Origin: Ktedonobacter racemifer DSM 44963
GTDB taxonomy: Bacteria; Chloroflexota; Ktedonobacteria; Ktedonobacterales; Ktedonobacteraceae
Assembly: GCF_000178855.1 (NCBI RefSeq)
Contig: NZ_ADVG01000005.1
Location: forward strand, 868,001 to 932,000
Direction of reading: 5' to 3'
DNA: 64,000 nt
Shown here: positions 35,616-44,629 of the stretch, piece by piece
How the letters are laid out: each line of letters starts with the position of its first letter
How positions within the stretch are numbered: position 1 is the first letter of the stretch
Position numbers and translations under genes: made by a program
Notes under the pieces: generated by a model
Seen by the model: the letters and a program-made list of their open reading frames with translations, nothing else
What the model was told of the DNA's origin: nothing
Databases searched by the model: none

Positions 35616-35711
35616 TATGCTCCACAAGTTAGATAGATACGCAAACTTTGTGTCTGTGCTCGCGAGAAACTTCATGAGAAAACCCAGAACACCATCATAA
35701 TCGGCTTGTGC

Positions 35712-37367
35712 TTAGAGCCGAGGCGCTTCCCAGATTTGGATTGTGTGATCAGCAGAACCAGAAGCAAGGAAGTTGCCATCAGGCGACCAGGCTACCGACC
35801 AGATAGTGTCGCGATGTCCCTGGTACGTTAAGAGTTGTGCCCCTGTCTGTGCATTCCATACCTGGACCGTCCAGTCCGACCCGGCAGCCGCGATCCTGGA
35901 GTCATCAGGCGACCACGCCAGCCCGTTGGAGCTTCCCCAGTGTCCCTGGCAGGAACACACCTGCCGATTCGCGGCGATATCCCAAATCAGCACGGGAGAA
36001 GGTTGGCCAGCAAAACCATCGCCTGGGATGCCAGCACTCAACGAAATCGCCAGACGCCGACTGTCGGAGGCCCAGGCCACATCTGATACATTCATTCTGA
36101 ACTTTTCGGTCTCGGAGATCACAGAGTAGCGTGGCGGTTGGTACGTCCAGATCTTCTTGCCACGGGAGATATCCCACACGTCCACCTGATCTGTGATTAC
36201 CGCAAGCATCTGGCCATCGCCTGACCAGGCCATCGTTCGGGCAGTGTCTGAGAGTGGATATGTGGTCAGAGGTTTTAGATCGCTCGCCCGCAACACAAAC
36301 AACACCGCCTGATTCTCCGAGATGAACTTACTTGTTGCGAGAGCGGTGCCATCAGGCGACCACGCAACGCCACCATAGAACTCGCCAAGGCTCTGGTGTT
36401 GCTCGACAGGGGCAAAGCGCTGCACGAAATGTCCGCTCGCTGCTTCCCAGATACTCACTCCATCAGCATTCACGGCAGCCGCAATCCAACGACCATCGGG
36501 AGAGAGCGCAATGTTATTGAAAGATTTGTTGGTTTTCCCAAAAATATCATCATTGGGAGAGGGAGGAGATATATAGGTCCGCATCACCTGGCCGGTCGCG
36601 ATCTTCCAGGAGTGCAAGACGCCACTCAAACATTCCACGAGTGAAGTATTGTCAGACGACCACACCAGCTTTCTCATCCCATCCAGAGATGAATAATGTG
36701 ACCCTACGATAGAGAGCACCTGGCGGCGCGTCACATGTGGGTGGATAAGCCAGCCCAGATCCAGGCCCACTGCACTGCCAACCACCAGTAGTCCGCTTAG
36801 ATTCACCACGCTGGTCAGCGCGTGTCGCCGGGATATGCGCGTGTCTGGCGCTGGCTGCTGGTCAGCCTTCATGATCCATTGCGTTGGATCTGGAATGAGC
36901 AAGCCAAGCGCCGAGAGCAGTAGGGCGCCACCAGTCAACCAGAAACCCACTTGCAAGTCCCCTCCGCGGAGATGTTGCAGGGTCTCAGGGGGAAACAGCG
37001 GAAAGCAGAAACTACTCATGAGTATGAGAGATACACCAGCAAGGAACAATGACCAGACACGCACCCAACGCAGATGCACCCAAAATAGGCGCATAATCCC
37101 ACATCCGAGCAGGAAGAGCGCCGTACAGGGGACCAGCCAGAGCAGCGCGAGTGCGCCCGGCGCCACGTCCGACAAAAGGATCAGATCCTTGCTGGCGAAA
37201 TCGAGCGCTATCTCCCAGCCAGACGTATTCGGGTACGCGAACCATGGGGCAGTAAATCCATACAGCACAAGTAGCGAACCCAGAGGCGTCAGCAAGAGCA
37301 ATTTGCTATCTTGCCAGGAATAGCTCACCTTATCCTGCCAGGAATAGGCCTCAGTCTTTTTTAACAT
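35712..37367 (-). CDS. Membrane-anchored WD40-repeat protein
   Basis: A 551-residue protein with four or five hydrophobic helices in the first 165 residues, a further hydrophobic segment (about 185-205) after an RRHAL stretch, and a WD40 beta-propeller from about residue 225. Repeats are recognised by WSPDG/WSPDS and by VWNAQTG and IWEAPRL endings; about seven blades are present. The propeller should sit on the outer face and act as a binding platform. AAGGAG precedes the ATG. Such anchored propellers are frequent in large Chloroflexota genomes; partners are unknown. A second one is at 52.8 kb. Confidence 0.85.
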   Translation of the reverse strand: MLKKTEAYSWQDKVSYSWQDSKLLLLTPLGSLLVLYGFTAPWFAYPNTSGWEIALDFASKDLILLSDVAPGALALLWLVPCTALFLLGCGIMRLFWVHLRWVRVWSLFLAGVSLILMSSFCFPLFPPETLQHLRGGDLQVGFWLTGGALLLSALGLLIPDPTQWIMKADQQPAPDTRISRRHALTSVVNLSGLLVVGSAVGLDLGWLIHPHVTRRQVLSIVGSHYSSLDGMRKLVWSSDNTSLVECLSGVLHSWKIATGQVMRTYISPPSPNDDIFGKTNKSFNNIALSPDGRWIAAAVNADGVSIWEAASGHFVQRFAPVEQHQSLGEFYGGVAWSPDGTALATSKFISENQAVLFVLRASDLKPLTTYPLSDTARTMAWSGDGQMLAVITDQVDVWDISRGKKIWTYQPPRYSVISETEKFRMNVSDVAWASDSRRLAISLSAGIPGDGFAGQPSPVLIWDIAANRQVCSCQGHWGSSNGLAWSPDDSRIAAAGSDWTVQVWNAQTGAQLLTYQGHRDTIWSVAWSPDGNFLASGSADHTIQIWEAPRL

Positions 37368-37808
37368 ATAGTTCTCCTTAGCTCACGTGTGAGCCTCGTT
37401 GGACGTTTTAGAGATAGTGTTAAACCTCACCACAATGAGGATTTTATTTCTATCTATAGATTCTCCATTTTTCTCGTTTTACCTCTCGCTTCCATAATCA
37501 ATCGATACAATCAGCTATCCAGCTTTCGCCGGCTTCGAGCTATTCCGAAAAGGGAATTTCAGGAGCAGAATTTCCGCGACCTTTGGACAGCATGCCCAAT
37601 TTACCTCTTACATATCTGGTTCCTCCTTGTTCACGGTCGCTGTTGCTATTTAGCATATCACAGTAATCCCTCCTACAAAGGGAAGTGATCTATACCTGAT
37701 GTTGTCCTGGTTGGATAGGAGGTCGAAAGTGAAAGGAGCAAAAGAACAGTAATCAAATAGATGTGCAATCATGATCAAATATGTGCTTGTTGCGGATATT
37801 TCTCCGCG

Positions 37809-37837
37809 TTGACATGCAAACGCTATCATGGTATGAT
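37809..37837 (+). promoter_or_regulatory. Probable tnpB promoter, copy 2
   Basis: TTGACA at 37809-37814 and TATGAT at 37832-37837 are 17 bases apart, a near-consensus sigma-70 pair inside the left end of the element. Confidence 0.65.
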
Positions 37838-37946
37838 ACGCGCACAAATCAAGAAAAAACGTTCTAACGCAAAACAGGTCACGTCTCTAGCGAAAGGGGA
37901 TCTCTCCTCATCAGGAGAGATGGGGGTAAAAGAAAAGAAGGTCTTC

Positions 37947-39036
37947 ATGATCCTGTGCAAAAAGATCAAACTGGATCTCAGCGAGCAAGATGCGGCGACC
38001 CTTGAGTTCATGCAAGGCAAATGCAGAGGCCTCTACAATTGGTGGGTGATGAAACTGCGAGACGGAGAGAAGTGGCGCTTCAACGCCTGCAAGAAACCCT
38101 GGCTGAGAGCCGTGCCTATGATCCTGAACTCAATCAGGTGTATGGTAAACTGCTTGCCGAAGTCTACTATCGCCTGGATGCAGCCATGCAAGCCTTCTTT
38201 CGTCGCCTCGCCAATGGGGAAACCCCAGGCTTTCCTCGCGTGCGACCTCGCCATGGCTTCTTTATCCTCTGTTATCCGGCGATGTACCTCACGCGTGAGG
38301 GAAACACCCTCATCTTGCCCACAGGAGGCAAGGGCAAGCACAAACGCTTTCCTGCCATCCGTGCCGCACTCACCGAAGAGCCTCCAGAAGGCTTTCGAGA
38401 GGTGGCCATCAGTCGCGATGGCAGGGGCAACTACTACGCTTCCTTCGGCTATCGAAAGCCCAAGGAAGCCAAACGTGATGGTGGCATTGTGGCCTTCGAC
38501 CTGGGCATCAAGACGCTGGCAACGGGCGTCACAGAAGAAGGTCGCTTCTATCGTTCAAAGGCTCGCGTTGGTACAACCGACAGCTTGACAAACTGCGCTC
38601 GAAACGCAGTAAGTGCAAGAAGAAGTCACGCAGGTACCTTCATTTGAGTAAGGTGTACAAGCGCGTGTCGCAGAAGAAGCGCAACAAACAGCGCGATAGC
38701 CTGCACAAGGCATCACATCTCATCGCACGACGATTGGTTGAGAGAACTGTCGTCATAGGAGATCTTTCGCAATGGCACATGGTCATAAAAGAGCATCAGG
38801 AGCGCAAGAAGGCGCTCAATCGGGCAGTGTACAATGACGGGGGCTTGTATGCCTTTATCCAGATGCTCACCTACAAATGCCAGTTGTATGGGAAAGAACT
38901 TCACGTTCTAGATGAGCGCAACACGTCCAAGCAGTATAGTGGTTGTGGCAATCTGCAAGATATGCCATTGCGCAAGAGAACGTATCAGTGCGCGGAATGT
39001 GGACTCAGCATGGATCGAGACGACAATAGCGCCGTC
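37947..39036 (+). pseudogene. tnpB: tnpB exon 1, copy 2 (two frameshifts)
   Basis: The ATG follows AAGAAGG. One base is missing near 38095 and ten bases are missing near 38552 relative to copy 1, so three frames must be joined. The RuvC-I (VAFDLGIKTLATG), RuvC-II position (VVIGDLSQ, Gly for Glu), zinc ribbon (SKQYSGCG, first Cys lost) and RuvC-III (MDRDDNSAV) are as in copy 1. From the second deletion onward the DNA is nearly identical to copy 1. The exon ends in GTC just before the outer intron. The frameshifts differ from the single one of copy 1, so the two genes decayed separately. Confidence 0.87.
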
Positions 39037-40319
39037 GTGCGCCGTTTCGGCACACGTGAGATCCTCCTTTGAAAGGAGTGAGGCTGAGAGTAATGCCTCA
39101 AGGACACCCAACCTACCTAGCGGGAAAACTCAAAGGGGAAAGAAGCATGTTGGGAACGCGGTTAAACGTGAAGGTATGTAACGTGATGCACCGCAAGTCC
39201 TGTGCGTATGGTGAAACCTGTATTGGCTGAACCCAAGTTTCCAGTGGTCTAACTATTGGCCCGTCACACCATACCTGTAGTGACGCTGCTTGGATTACGT
39301 ACTTCATTGACGGCGAGTACGGAAGCTCTCTCCAGCAGACGACCAGTAAGGAACTGGTTGAAGGAAACGAAATGGGCACCTAAACGCACTAAACGTCTCA
39401 TGTGCGCAAATACGGGATCGCCTAAAAGCCGAGAGGCTCAAGGCGACGGAGTTTTCATAGTAGTGCGCCTTTGTGCCACAAATGTCTCCCTTACCCGTCG
39501 GGGTAAGCTCACTAGAGCAAGGTGAGTAACACAGCGACTTACCCGTTCTCATAGAGAGCGGGGACACCTTCACCCGAAAGGCGTGGGGGGAAAATAGCAT
39601 GTCGTGTCAAAGGTGAGTGAAGCTCCAGTCCCAGGAGCCAGAGGCTCATCAGTGAAGCTGTATAGGGTGAAGTCTTGATTGGCTGAATTCAAGTCACGGC
39701 GGAAATGGAGCAGCCCACAGGAGAAGGGACTATCGCCTGTGTCCAACGTGTAGGGGAACGGTACTACTTTCCCTACAAGCTCTCGTTGGAGCCAGCCCTC
39801 ACGGAGAGGGAAATGACGAAATGGGCACCTACGTACAGACTGAGACATTTGATGGAACTAAGGGATCGCCTAAACCCCGTAAGGGGCATGGTGACGGAGC
39901 GACCATACGAGTTGGGTATGTACCCAGCAAAGGGTTGCAGGAGGCCACACTCAAAAATGGTGGTTGACACGGATGTGTCAGAAGACCACTGTGGGAGTGG
40001 TGTTGAAAAGACACTGGCCTCTGGAGAGCTTCATGCATCGAAAGGGTGCACGTGGAGTTCGGAGGGGAGGGGTTGATGCTCCCGAGCAATCGGGACTTGG
40101 CCTCTTACCCTACCTCAAACGCTCAGGGTAATGCCTGAGACATGGGGAAGGGAAACAGGGAGTACTACTGTGAACGGAGTGGTACGCGAGATGCGTAATG
40201 CCTACCTCCACGAAGCAGTAAGAAACTGGAAAGCCGTGTGCGGGGAAACTCGCAAGCACGGTTTGGGGAGGGACGGCAGGAAAAGGTCCGCAAGGAACCT
40301 CGCTTACCGTCTACTCTAC
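39037..40319 (+). ncRNA. Outer group II intron, copy 2 (interrupted by a second intron)
   Basis: Same intron, same tnpB position and nearly same sequence as in copy 1: 5' GTGCGCC, EBS1 candidate GACGGCG at 39309-39315 complementary to exon bases 39030-39036, domain V at 40231-40264 (34 nt, AGC triad, AA bulge, GAAA loop), 3' TCTAC. Without the inner intron it is 632 nt. No reverse transcriptase gene is inside or elsewhere in the window. Confidence 0.85.
39463..40113 (+). ncRNA. Inner group II intron, copy 2 (twintron, different from copy 1)
   Basis: It starts GTGCGCCTTTGTGCCAC and ends CCCTAC, at exactly the outer-intron site used in copy 1. EBS1 candidate TACTAC (39762-39767), in a hairpin loop closed by GTAGGG/CCCTAC, pairs with five of the six bases ATAGTA (39457-39462). 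Domain V lies at 40026-40060: nine-pair lower stem, AC bulge, five-pair upper stem, GAAAG loop. Domain VI precedes the 3' end. It is 651 nt and ORF-less. Parts of it (ATGGGCACCTA, GGGATCGCCTAAA) are closer to the outer intron than to the inner intron of copy 1. Confidence 0.8.
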
Positions 40320-40469
40320 AACATCTTGATGAGGTTCCTTGCCCGGCGAGGGCCACACGCTCGGCTTGCCGAGTGCGGTGTGCTGCAGGCGACCCAAAGC
40401 GGCGTAGGAGTCATGGAGGCTTCCTGTGAGGAGCACGTGCAGCAATTGAACCTGTTTGATTGTGTATAA
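40320..40469 (+). pseudogene. tnpB: tnpB exon 2, copy 2
   Basis: Encodes NILMRFLARRGPH...LNLFDCV, in frame with exon 1 after intron removal. It is identical to copy 1 for roughly the first 85 bases and then diverges, including the last residues. Confidence 0.85.
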
Positions 40470-40520
40470 ACACATTTGAGTAGGTTTAGAATGGCAGAAG
40501 TGATCTTCAAGGAGACAACA

Positions 40521-40742
40521 ATGGCAGCGCATCAATAGACCTCTTCTCGTGAATGCAAGCAGGAAGCGGTGCGACTCCTGCACGAAAGCGGCAAAAAACA
40601 GACGCAAGCCGTCCAAGAACTGGTCATCTCCGAAAGGAGTCTCTGGCGCTGGCGAACGCAAGACAAGGACCAGAGCTACCGTGAGGGTAACCGCGTGTCT
40701 GCGCGATGTCTCGGCACGCGGTCACCCTTGCACCCTACGTGA
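40521..40742 (+). pseudogene. Remnant of an IS3-type transposase OrfA
   Basis: An ATG after AAGGAG opens a frame that reads CKQEAVRLLHESGKKQTQAV and ISERSLWRWRTQ, the helix-turn-helix start of IS3-family OrfA. Codon 6 is TAG and the frame ends after 73 codons, shortly after the HTH. It is only the 5' end of the gene, cut next to the hydrolase gene. Confidence 0.7.
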
Positions 40743-41556
40743 GAGGTGTCTCGCCAAGCACCTCTTGCAACCTCGCGGCGAAGGCCCTCGGATGACTGAT
40801 GTAGCCCACATGGTGCCCGGGAAACTCCACAACGGTCGTCCCTAGCTTGTCCGCCATTGCGACCGCATTCTGGTATCCAACATACGCTCGTCCGCTCTCT
40901 CCAGCAGCAATCACGAGCAAAGTCTGGACCAAGGCGGATCTGAGTGCGGTGAAATCAAACCGGTAGCGGTCGTACATGGCAAATTCCCGCTTCAGTAAGA
41001 ACATGGTGTTCTGGGTGGGTCGCTCCCCTTGTTCCGGCAGGTCGGCATCCGGCTCCCGGTCGTCGTAGGTCACACCGATCTGTGCCATGAATTGCTGCAT
41101 CGCCGAAGTCGCGCCCTCACGGTAAGCGATTTCTCGGATGGTATCATGACGCTCTTCTAGCCCAGACAACAGATGAGATGGAGGCTCGTGCGCGATCAGT
41201 GTGCGCACTTGTTCGGGATAGCGTGCGACCAGGTCGAGTCCGACGACCGCACCGCCGCTGCTCCCAAATACATACGCCGGTTCGGACGTGACCGCAGCCA
41301 ACAGGTGGTGGGCATCATCACTATGCATCTCCACCTGCTGTTCTTCCTCTGGATTGTCGAGCGTGCTGCGGGAGAGGCCCCGGCGGTCGTAGGTCACAAC
41401 GGTGTACTGGCTGGCGAGGTGCTTGGCGACGCCGTTGAAGGCACGGGCATCGCCACCTCCGCCGTGGATCAGAAGTAGGACGGGGCCAGAGCCGCGTACC
41501 TCGTAGGCGAGATGTGTACCAGGCACGCGCAAGGTGCCGCTTTTCGTTGAACTCAT
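40735..41556 (-). CDS. Alpha/beta-fold hydrolase
   Basis: A 273-residue hydrolase. LLIHGGGGDARAF is the oxyanion-hole HG motif, FGSSGGAVVG the nucleophile elbow with Ser, and FPGHHVGYI holds the catalytic His. The family covers esterases, haloperoxidase-like enzymes and lactonases; the substrate is unknown. It is transcribed from a consensus promoter overlapped by a palindromic operator and lies opposite a TetR gene, so it is probably inducible. Its 3' end overlaps an IS remnant by eight bases, suggesting that the original downstream DNA was replaced. Confidence 0.87.
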   Translation of the reverse strand: MSSTKSGTLRVPGTHLAYEVRGSGPVLLLIHGGGGDARAFNGVAKHLASQYTVVTYDRRGLSRSTLDNPEEEQQVEMHSDDAHHLLAAVTSEPAYVFGSSGGAVVGLDLVARYPEQVRTLIAHEPPSHLLSGLEERHDTIREIAYREGATSAMQQFMAQIGVTYDDREPDADLPEQGERPTQNTMFLLKREFAMYDRYRFDFTALRSALVQTLLVIAAGESGRAYVGYQNAVAMADKLGTTVVEFPGHHVGYISHPRAFAARLQEVLGETPLT

Positions 41557-41623
41557 TTCACTTCCTCACTTCGTTTCTCTGTCTCAATAGATTCTACAAA
41601 CACAGGCTGTCCCTCCTTCTCGT

Positions 41624-41677
41624 ATTGTGACTGACTAAGTCAGTCACAATTATAGGCACTCACTTCCAGGTTGTCAA
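41624..41677 (-). promoter_or_regulatory. Consensus promoter with palindromic operator for the hydrolase gene
   Basis: Reading the minus strand: TTGACA (41677-41672), exactly 17 bases, TATAAT (41654-41649), both perfect. A 27-base palindrome (41624-41650: 12-base arms ATTGTGACTGAC and GTCAGTCACAAT around TAA) covers the end of the -10 box and the start point. TGACTGACTnAGTCAGTCA is a typical TetR-type operator, and the neighbouring gene encodes a TetR protein. Confidence 0.8.
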
Positions 41678-41809
41678 GAATTCGGCGGAGAGGATCAACT
41701 CGGCAACGAAACTATATTGGAGAGAAAGAACGTGGTGAGTGCATGTGCAAGGTGAGGCGACAACACTAGGAGATTTTTTTTGATCGGATAGCACACTCCC
41801 CGAAAGCGC

Positions 41810-41838
41810 TTGACAAAGATGGGCTGAAGAGGTATATT
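41810..41838 (+). promoter_or_regulatory. Probable promoter of the TetR gene
   Basis: TTGACA at 41810-41815, 17-base spacer, TATATT at 41833-41838. AATGAA...TTCATT arms just downstream could be a weak operator. Confidence 0.6.
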
Positions 41839-41879
41839 TTCAATGAAAGAAATTTTTATTCATTCAAAAGGACAGTGGA

Positions 41880-42515
41880 ATGCCTCGAACGCCAGAAGCG
41901 AATCAACGCATCCGCGAAGCGCAGCGCGCAAAGATCCTGGAAAGTGCCAGGAGCGTCTTTGCTCGCAAGGGGATGGAAGCGACGATCACAGATATTGCCG
42001 CTGAAGCTCAGATTAGTCTTGGACTGGCTTACCGCTACTTTGCTGACAAGGAGGCGATCTTCTCTGAGCTAGTCAAGCAAACAGTGCCAGACGATTCTGC
42101 CGGATTCCAGAAGCTGGTGGAGATGCCTGGAACACCAGGGGAACGTCTTGCTACGCTGATTTCGAGTATCGTGGGAGCACGCGGGCAGCGCGAACCACTT
42201 GAGGCCCACCAACTGCTTCATCACGCCCTCAATGCGAATGCTATGCCCGAGGAGATACGCGAATTGCTCGGCAAACGCTATCAAATGCTGTTAGCGACGA
42301 TGAGACAACTGATTGTCGAGGGCCAAGCCACAGGCGAGGTTGCGCCGGGCGACCCGGATCAACTGGTAGCGGTGATGAGCGCCTGTCTTGATGGCCTCAC
42401 CCGTTGGGCTCTACGAGATCCAGAACAATTCCGCACCTATGTTCCTGATGCCCAGATCGTTCTGCGACTTTTTCAGCCCTTAACAGACGAGAAGAAAGCC
42501 TCAGAACAATCGTAG
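41880..42515 (+). CDS. TetR/AcrR-family transcriptional regulator
   Basis: A 211-residue regulator. The first 60 residues form the TetR DNA-binding domain: ILESARSVFARKGMEATITD, IAAEAQISLGLAYRYFADKE. The rest is the all-helical ligand-binding and dimerisation domain. AAAGGACAG precedes the ATG. It is divergent from the hydrolase gene; the TGACTGAC palindrome in that promoter is its probable target. The effector is unknown. Confidence 0.88.
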   Translation: MPRTPEANQRIREAQRAKILESARSVFARKGMEATITDIAAEAQISLGLAYRYFADKEAIFSELVKQTVPDDSAGFQKLVEMPGTPGERLATLISSIVGARGQREPLEAHQLLHHALNANAMPEEIRELLGKRYQMLLATMRQLIVEGQATGEVAPGDPDQLVAVMSACLDGLTRWALRDPEQFRTYVPDAQIVLRLFQPLTDEKKASEQS

Positions 42516-42635
42516 AGCAGCTTGCTTGGAGGCTGAAGGGCGTATCGCTTTAGTGGATACTATGTCCTGATGTTCTCCTGTCCTTTTCTTATGTTTTCGT
42601 GTATGAAGCAAAAAATGTCCGAAAGGAAAACGTGT

Positions 42636-43694
42636 ATGAAGCTCAATAACGCCGATTCAGTCGTGCAACAAAAACGATCCCTGCGAGTCAAGGGCATCGG
42701 TTACGACACCGGATTCAGTTTCGACGGTGCCACCCGCCGGCCGTTCGACCACGAGGTCGTCCGGCGCGAGCTGCAGATCATCCGCGACGACCTGCACTGC
42801 ACCGCGGTGCGCCTGTTCGGTGACGACCTGGACCGGATCGAGTTCGCCGCGAGCCACGCCGCCGATTTGGGCCTGGAGGTCTGGTTCTCACCGTTCACCT
42901 ACCAGTTCGGCCCCGAGGAGATGCTCAACCTGCTCGCCGACGGCGCGGAGCGCGCCGAGCGGATCCGCCGCCGGGGAGCCGAGGTCGTGTTCGTCACCGG
43001 TGCCGAGCTGAGCCTGTTCAACACCGGGTTTCTGCCCGGCGACAGCCTCGAGGAGCGGACCGGCCGCCTGCTCCGGCGCGAGCCGGGGATGCGTGAGCTG
43101 CTGGCCGGGTTGCCCACCCGCATCAACGACTTCCTCGCTGGGGCCGTCACCGTGGTCCGCGAACGGTTCGGTGGCAAGGTCACGTACGCCTCCATCCCGT
43201 TCGAGGGCGTCGACTGGACGCCATTCGACATCGTCTCGGTCGACCTCCACCGCTCGAAGGAGATCGCCCACGTCTTCCAGCAGGGCGTCCGCACGTTGGT
43301 CGCGCAGGGCAAGCCGGTCGCGATCACCGAGTTCGGCTGCACCACCCACCGCGGCGCGGCCGACCACGGCGCCCGCGGCGGCGGAGAGATGATCGAGTTC
43401 GACGGGACCACCCCGGTGCGGCTCAACGGCGACTACATTCGCGACGAGCAGGAGCAGGCCACCTACCTGCGCGAGCTGCTGGACGTCTTCACCGCCGAGG
43501 GCGTCGACGCCGCCTTCGCGTGCACCTTCGTCTGCTACGGCTGGCCGCACCGCAGTGACCCCCGCGAGGACCTCGACATGGCCAGCTGGGGCGTGGTCAA
43601 GATCCTGGAGAACCGCCTCGGCGACACCTACCCCGACATGCCCTGGGAACCCAAGGCCGCCTTCACCGCACTCGCTGACTACTACCACGGCTGA
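42636..43694 (+). CDS. GC-rich clan-A-like TIM-barrel protein, probably acquired
   Basis: A 352-residue protein. It starts VKGIGYDTGFSFDGATRRPF, followed by a (beta/alpha)8-like alternation; VTGAELS and AITEFGCTTHRG place two Glu residues where clan GH-A glycosidases have acid/base and nucleophile. Similar proteins are common in actinomycetes without a known function, and I do not assign a family. GAAAGG precedes the ATG at 42636; a longer frame to 42570 is unlikely. The GC content and G/C-ending codons are far above all neighbours, which points to recent transfer from a high-GC donor. A strong terminator follows. Confidence 0.75.
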   Translation: MKLNNADSVVQQKRSLRVKGIGYDTGFSFDGATRRPFDHEVVRRELQIIRDDLHCTAVRLFGDDLDRIEFAASHAADLGLEVWFSPFTYQFGPEEMLNLLADGAERAERIRRRGAEVVFVTGAELSLFNTGFLPGDSLEERTGRLLRREPGMRELLAGLPTRINDFLAGAVTVVRERFGGKVTYASIPFEGVDWTPFDIVSVDLHRSKEIAHVFQQGVRTLVAQGKPVAITEFGCTTHRGAADHGARGGGEMIEFDGTTPVRLNGDYIRDEQEQATYLRELLDVFTAEGVDAAFACTFVCYGWPHRSDPREDLDMASWGVVKILENRLGDTYPDMPWEPKAAFTALADYYHG

Positions 43695-43742
43695 TCGCCT
43701 CAGGACCGGGCCAGCGATACCAGGCGCGTTTCTGGTGTGAAA

Positions 43743-43787
43743 GAAAAGCCCGTCATGCGGAGGACGTATGATGGGCTTTTCTTTTTC
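43743..43787 (+). terminator. Terminator between convergent genes
   Basis: A 14-bp stem (43743-43756 with 43768-43781) is followed by TTTTT. It lies between the GC-rich gene and a methyltransferase gene facing it. Confidence 0.85.
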
Positions 43788-43799
43788 ACATCCCCGCCC

Positions 43800-44594
43800 T
43801 CACCTGATCCCGATCCGGACTCGGTAACTAAAATACCAGGGAATGGGTTCGGACCCGATATGTTGGAGTGCGGCCTGTCTGAGGCGATCAAAACCGATCT
43901 CTTGTTCAGTGAACTGGAACTGGTGACTGAGCGCACTGCTCTGCATCATCTCAAGAAACCGTGCAGCGTCTCCCTGCTCGATATGATGCAGCAACACCTC
44001 GTGGGTGAAGCGGAAGTGGGCGCTCTCGCGCAGGGGGTCGAGAGATTTGTTTTTCGGCCAGATCTTGAGGGTGTAAGCCAGCCCGCGCTCCCGAACAAGC
44101 TCCACTAAGCGCGAGCTTCCCTCCAGAGCGAGCCGATCAAGCTCCCAATGGATTGCTGGTGGCGCATCATAGTCATACGCCGCAAAGAGTCCTCCGGGTC
44201 GCAGAATTCGAGCGATCTCGGCCAGGGTCGACGTTGGTTCCATCCAGTGGAACGCTTGGGCAGCAGTGACGATATCAGCACACCCATCAGGCAGGTCCGT
44301 CCGATGAGCAAGCCCCTCTCGATACTCGATATGTGCCGCGTAGGGATGGCCCTCGACTTTGCGCACAGCCTCTTGACGCATGTCGGCATTGGGTTCGATC
44401 CCAATCACCCGCTCGGCCCGCTCACCCCAGATTGCGGTGGATAGTCCGGTCCCGCTGCCCAAATCCACCACCAGAGCGGGATGCGGCAGGTGAATCAACT
44501 GCGTCAGCAGATCGAGCAAAGCTGGTGGCGGCGTCGGGCGCGCCCGATCGTAGCTGCTGGCTTTGCCAGTCCAAACATCACTGGTTTCTGTCAT
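43800..44594 (-). CDS. Class I SAM-dependent methyltransferase
   Basis: A 264-residue protein. VVDLGSGTGLSTAIW is motif I, VIGIEPNADM the end of strand 2, and TAAQAFHWM a segment typical of the Methyltransf_11/trans-aconitate-type group. The C-terminal part is rich in aromatic residues (PIPWYFSYRVRIG). The substrate is unknown. It lies 35 bases downstream of the Clp_N gene on the same strand and may be co-transcribed with it. Confidence 0.82.
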   Translation of the reverse strand: MTETSDVWTGKASSYDRARPTPPPALLDLLTQLIHLPHPALVVDLGSGTGLSTAIWGERAERVIGIEPNADMRQEAVRKVEGHPYAAHIEYREGLAHRTDLPDGCADIVTAAQAFHWMEPTSTLAEIARILRPGGLFAAYDYDAPPAIHWELDRLALEGSSRLVELVRERGLAYTLKIWPKNKSLDPLRESAHFRFTHEVLLHHIEQGDAARFLEMMQSSALSHQFQFTEQEIGFDRLRQAALQHIGSEPIPWYFSYRVRIGIR

Positions 44595-44629
44595 GCTGTG
44601 TTCTCCTTCCTTTTTAAGCAGGGGAAGAG

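Larger units (their letters stand above)
37747..40497 (+). mobile_element. IS200/IS605-type tnpB element, copy 2, carrying nested group II introns
   Basis: Second copy of the element, with ends inferred from the comparison with copy 1. It too lacks tnpA. The left part (37747-38553) has diverged from copy 1, whereas 38554-39468 and 40114 to about 40405 are almost identical to it. The 579 bases between the WD40 gene and tnpB (37368-37946) hold only this left end and no gene. A remnant of another transposase gene follows the right end. Confidence 0.8.

Noticed and set aside
35893..36150. Open frames on the plus strand across the WD40 gene
   Set aside because: They arise from the repeated codon pattern of the WD40 blades on the other strand.
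42888..43688. Long minus-strand frame opposite the GC-rich gene
   Set aside because: It is a shadow frame caused by high GC; the plus-strand protein has coherent barrel-like sequence, a ribosome site and a terminator.
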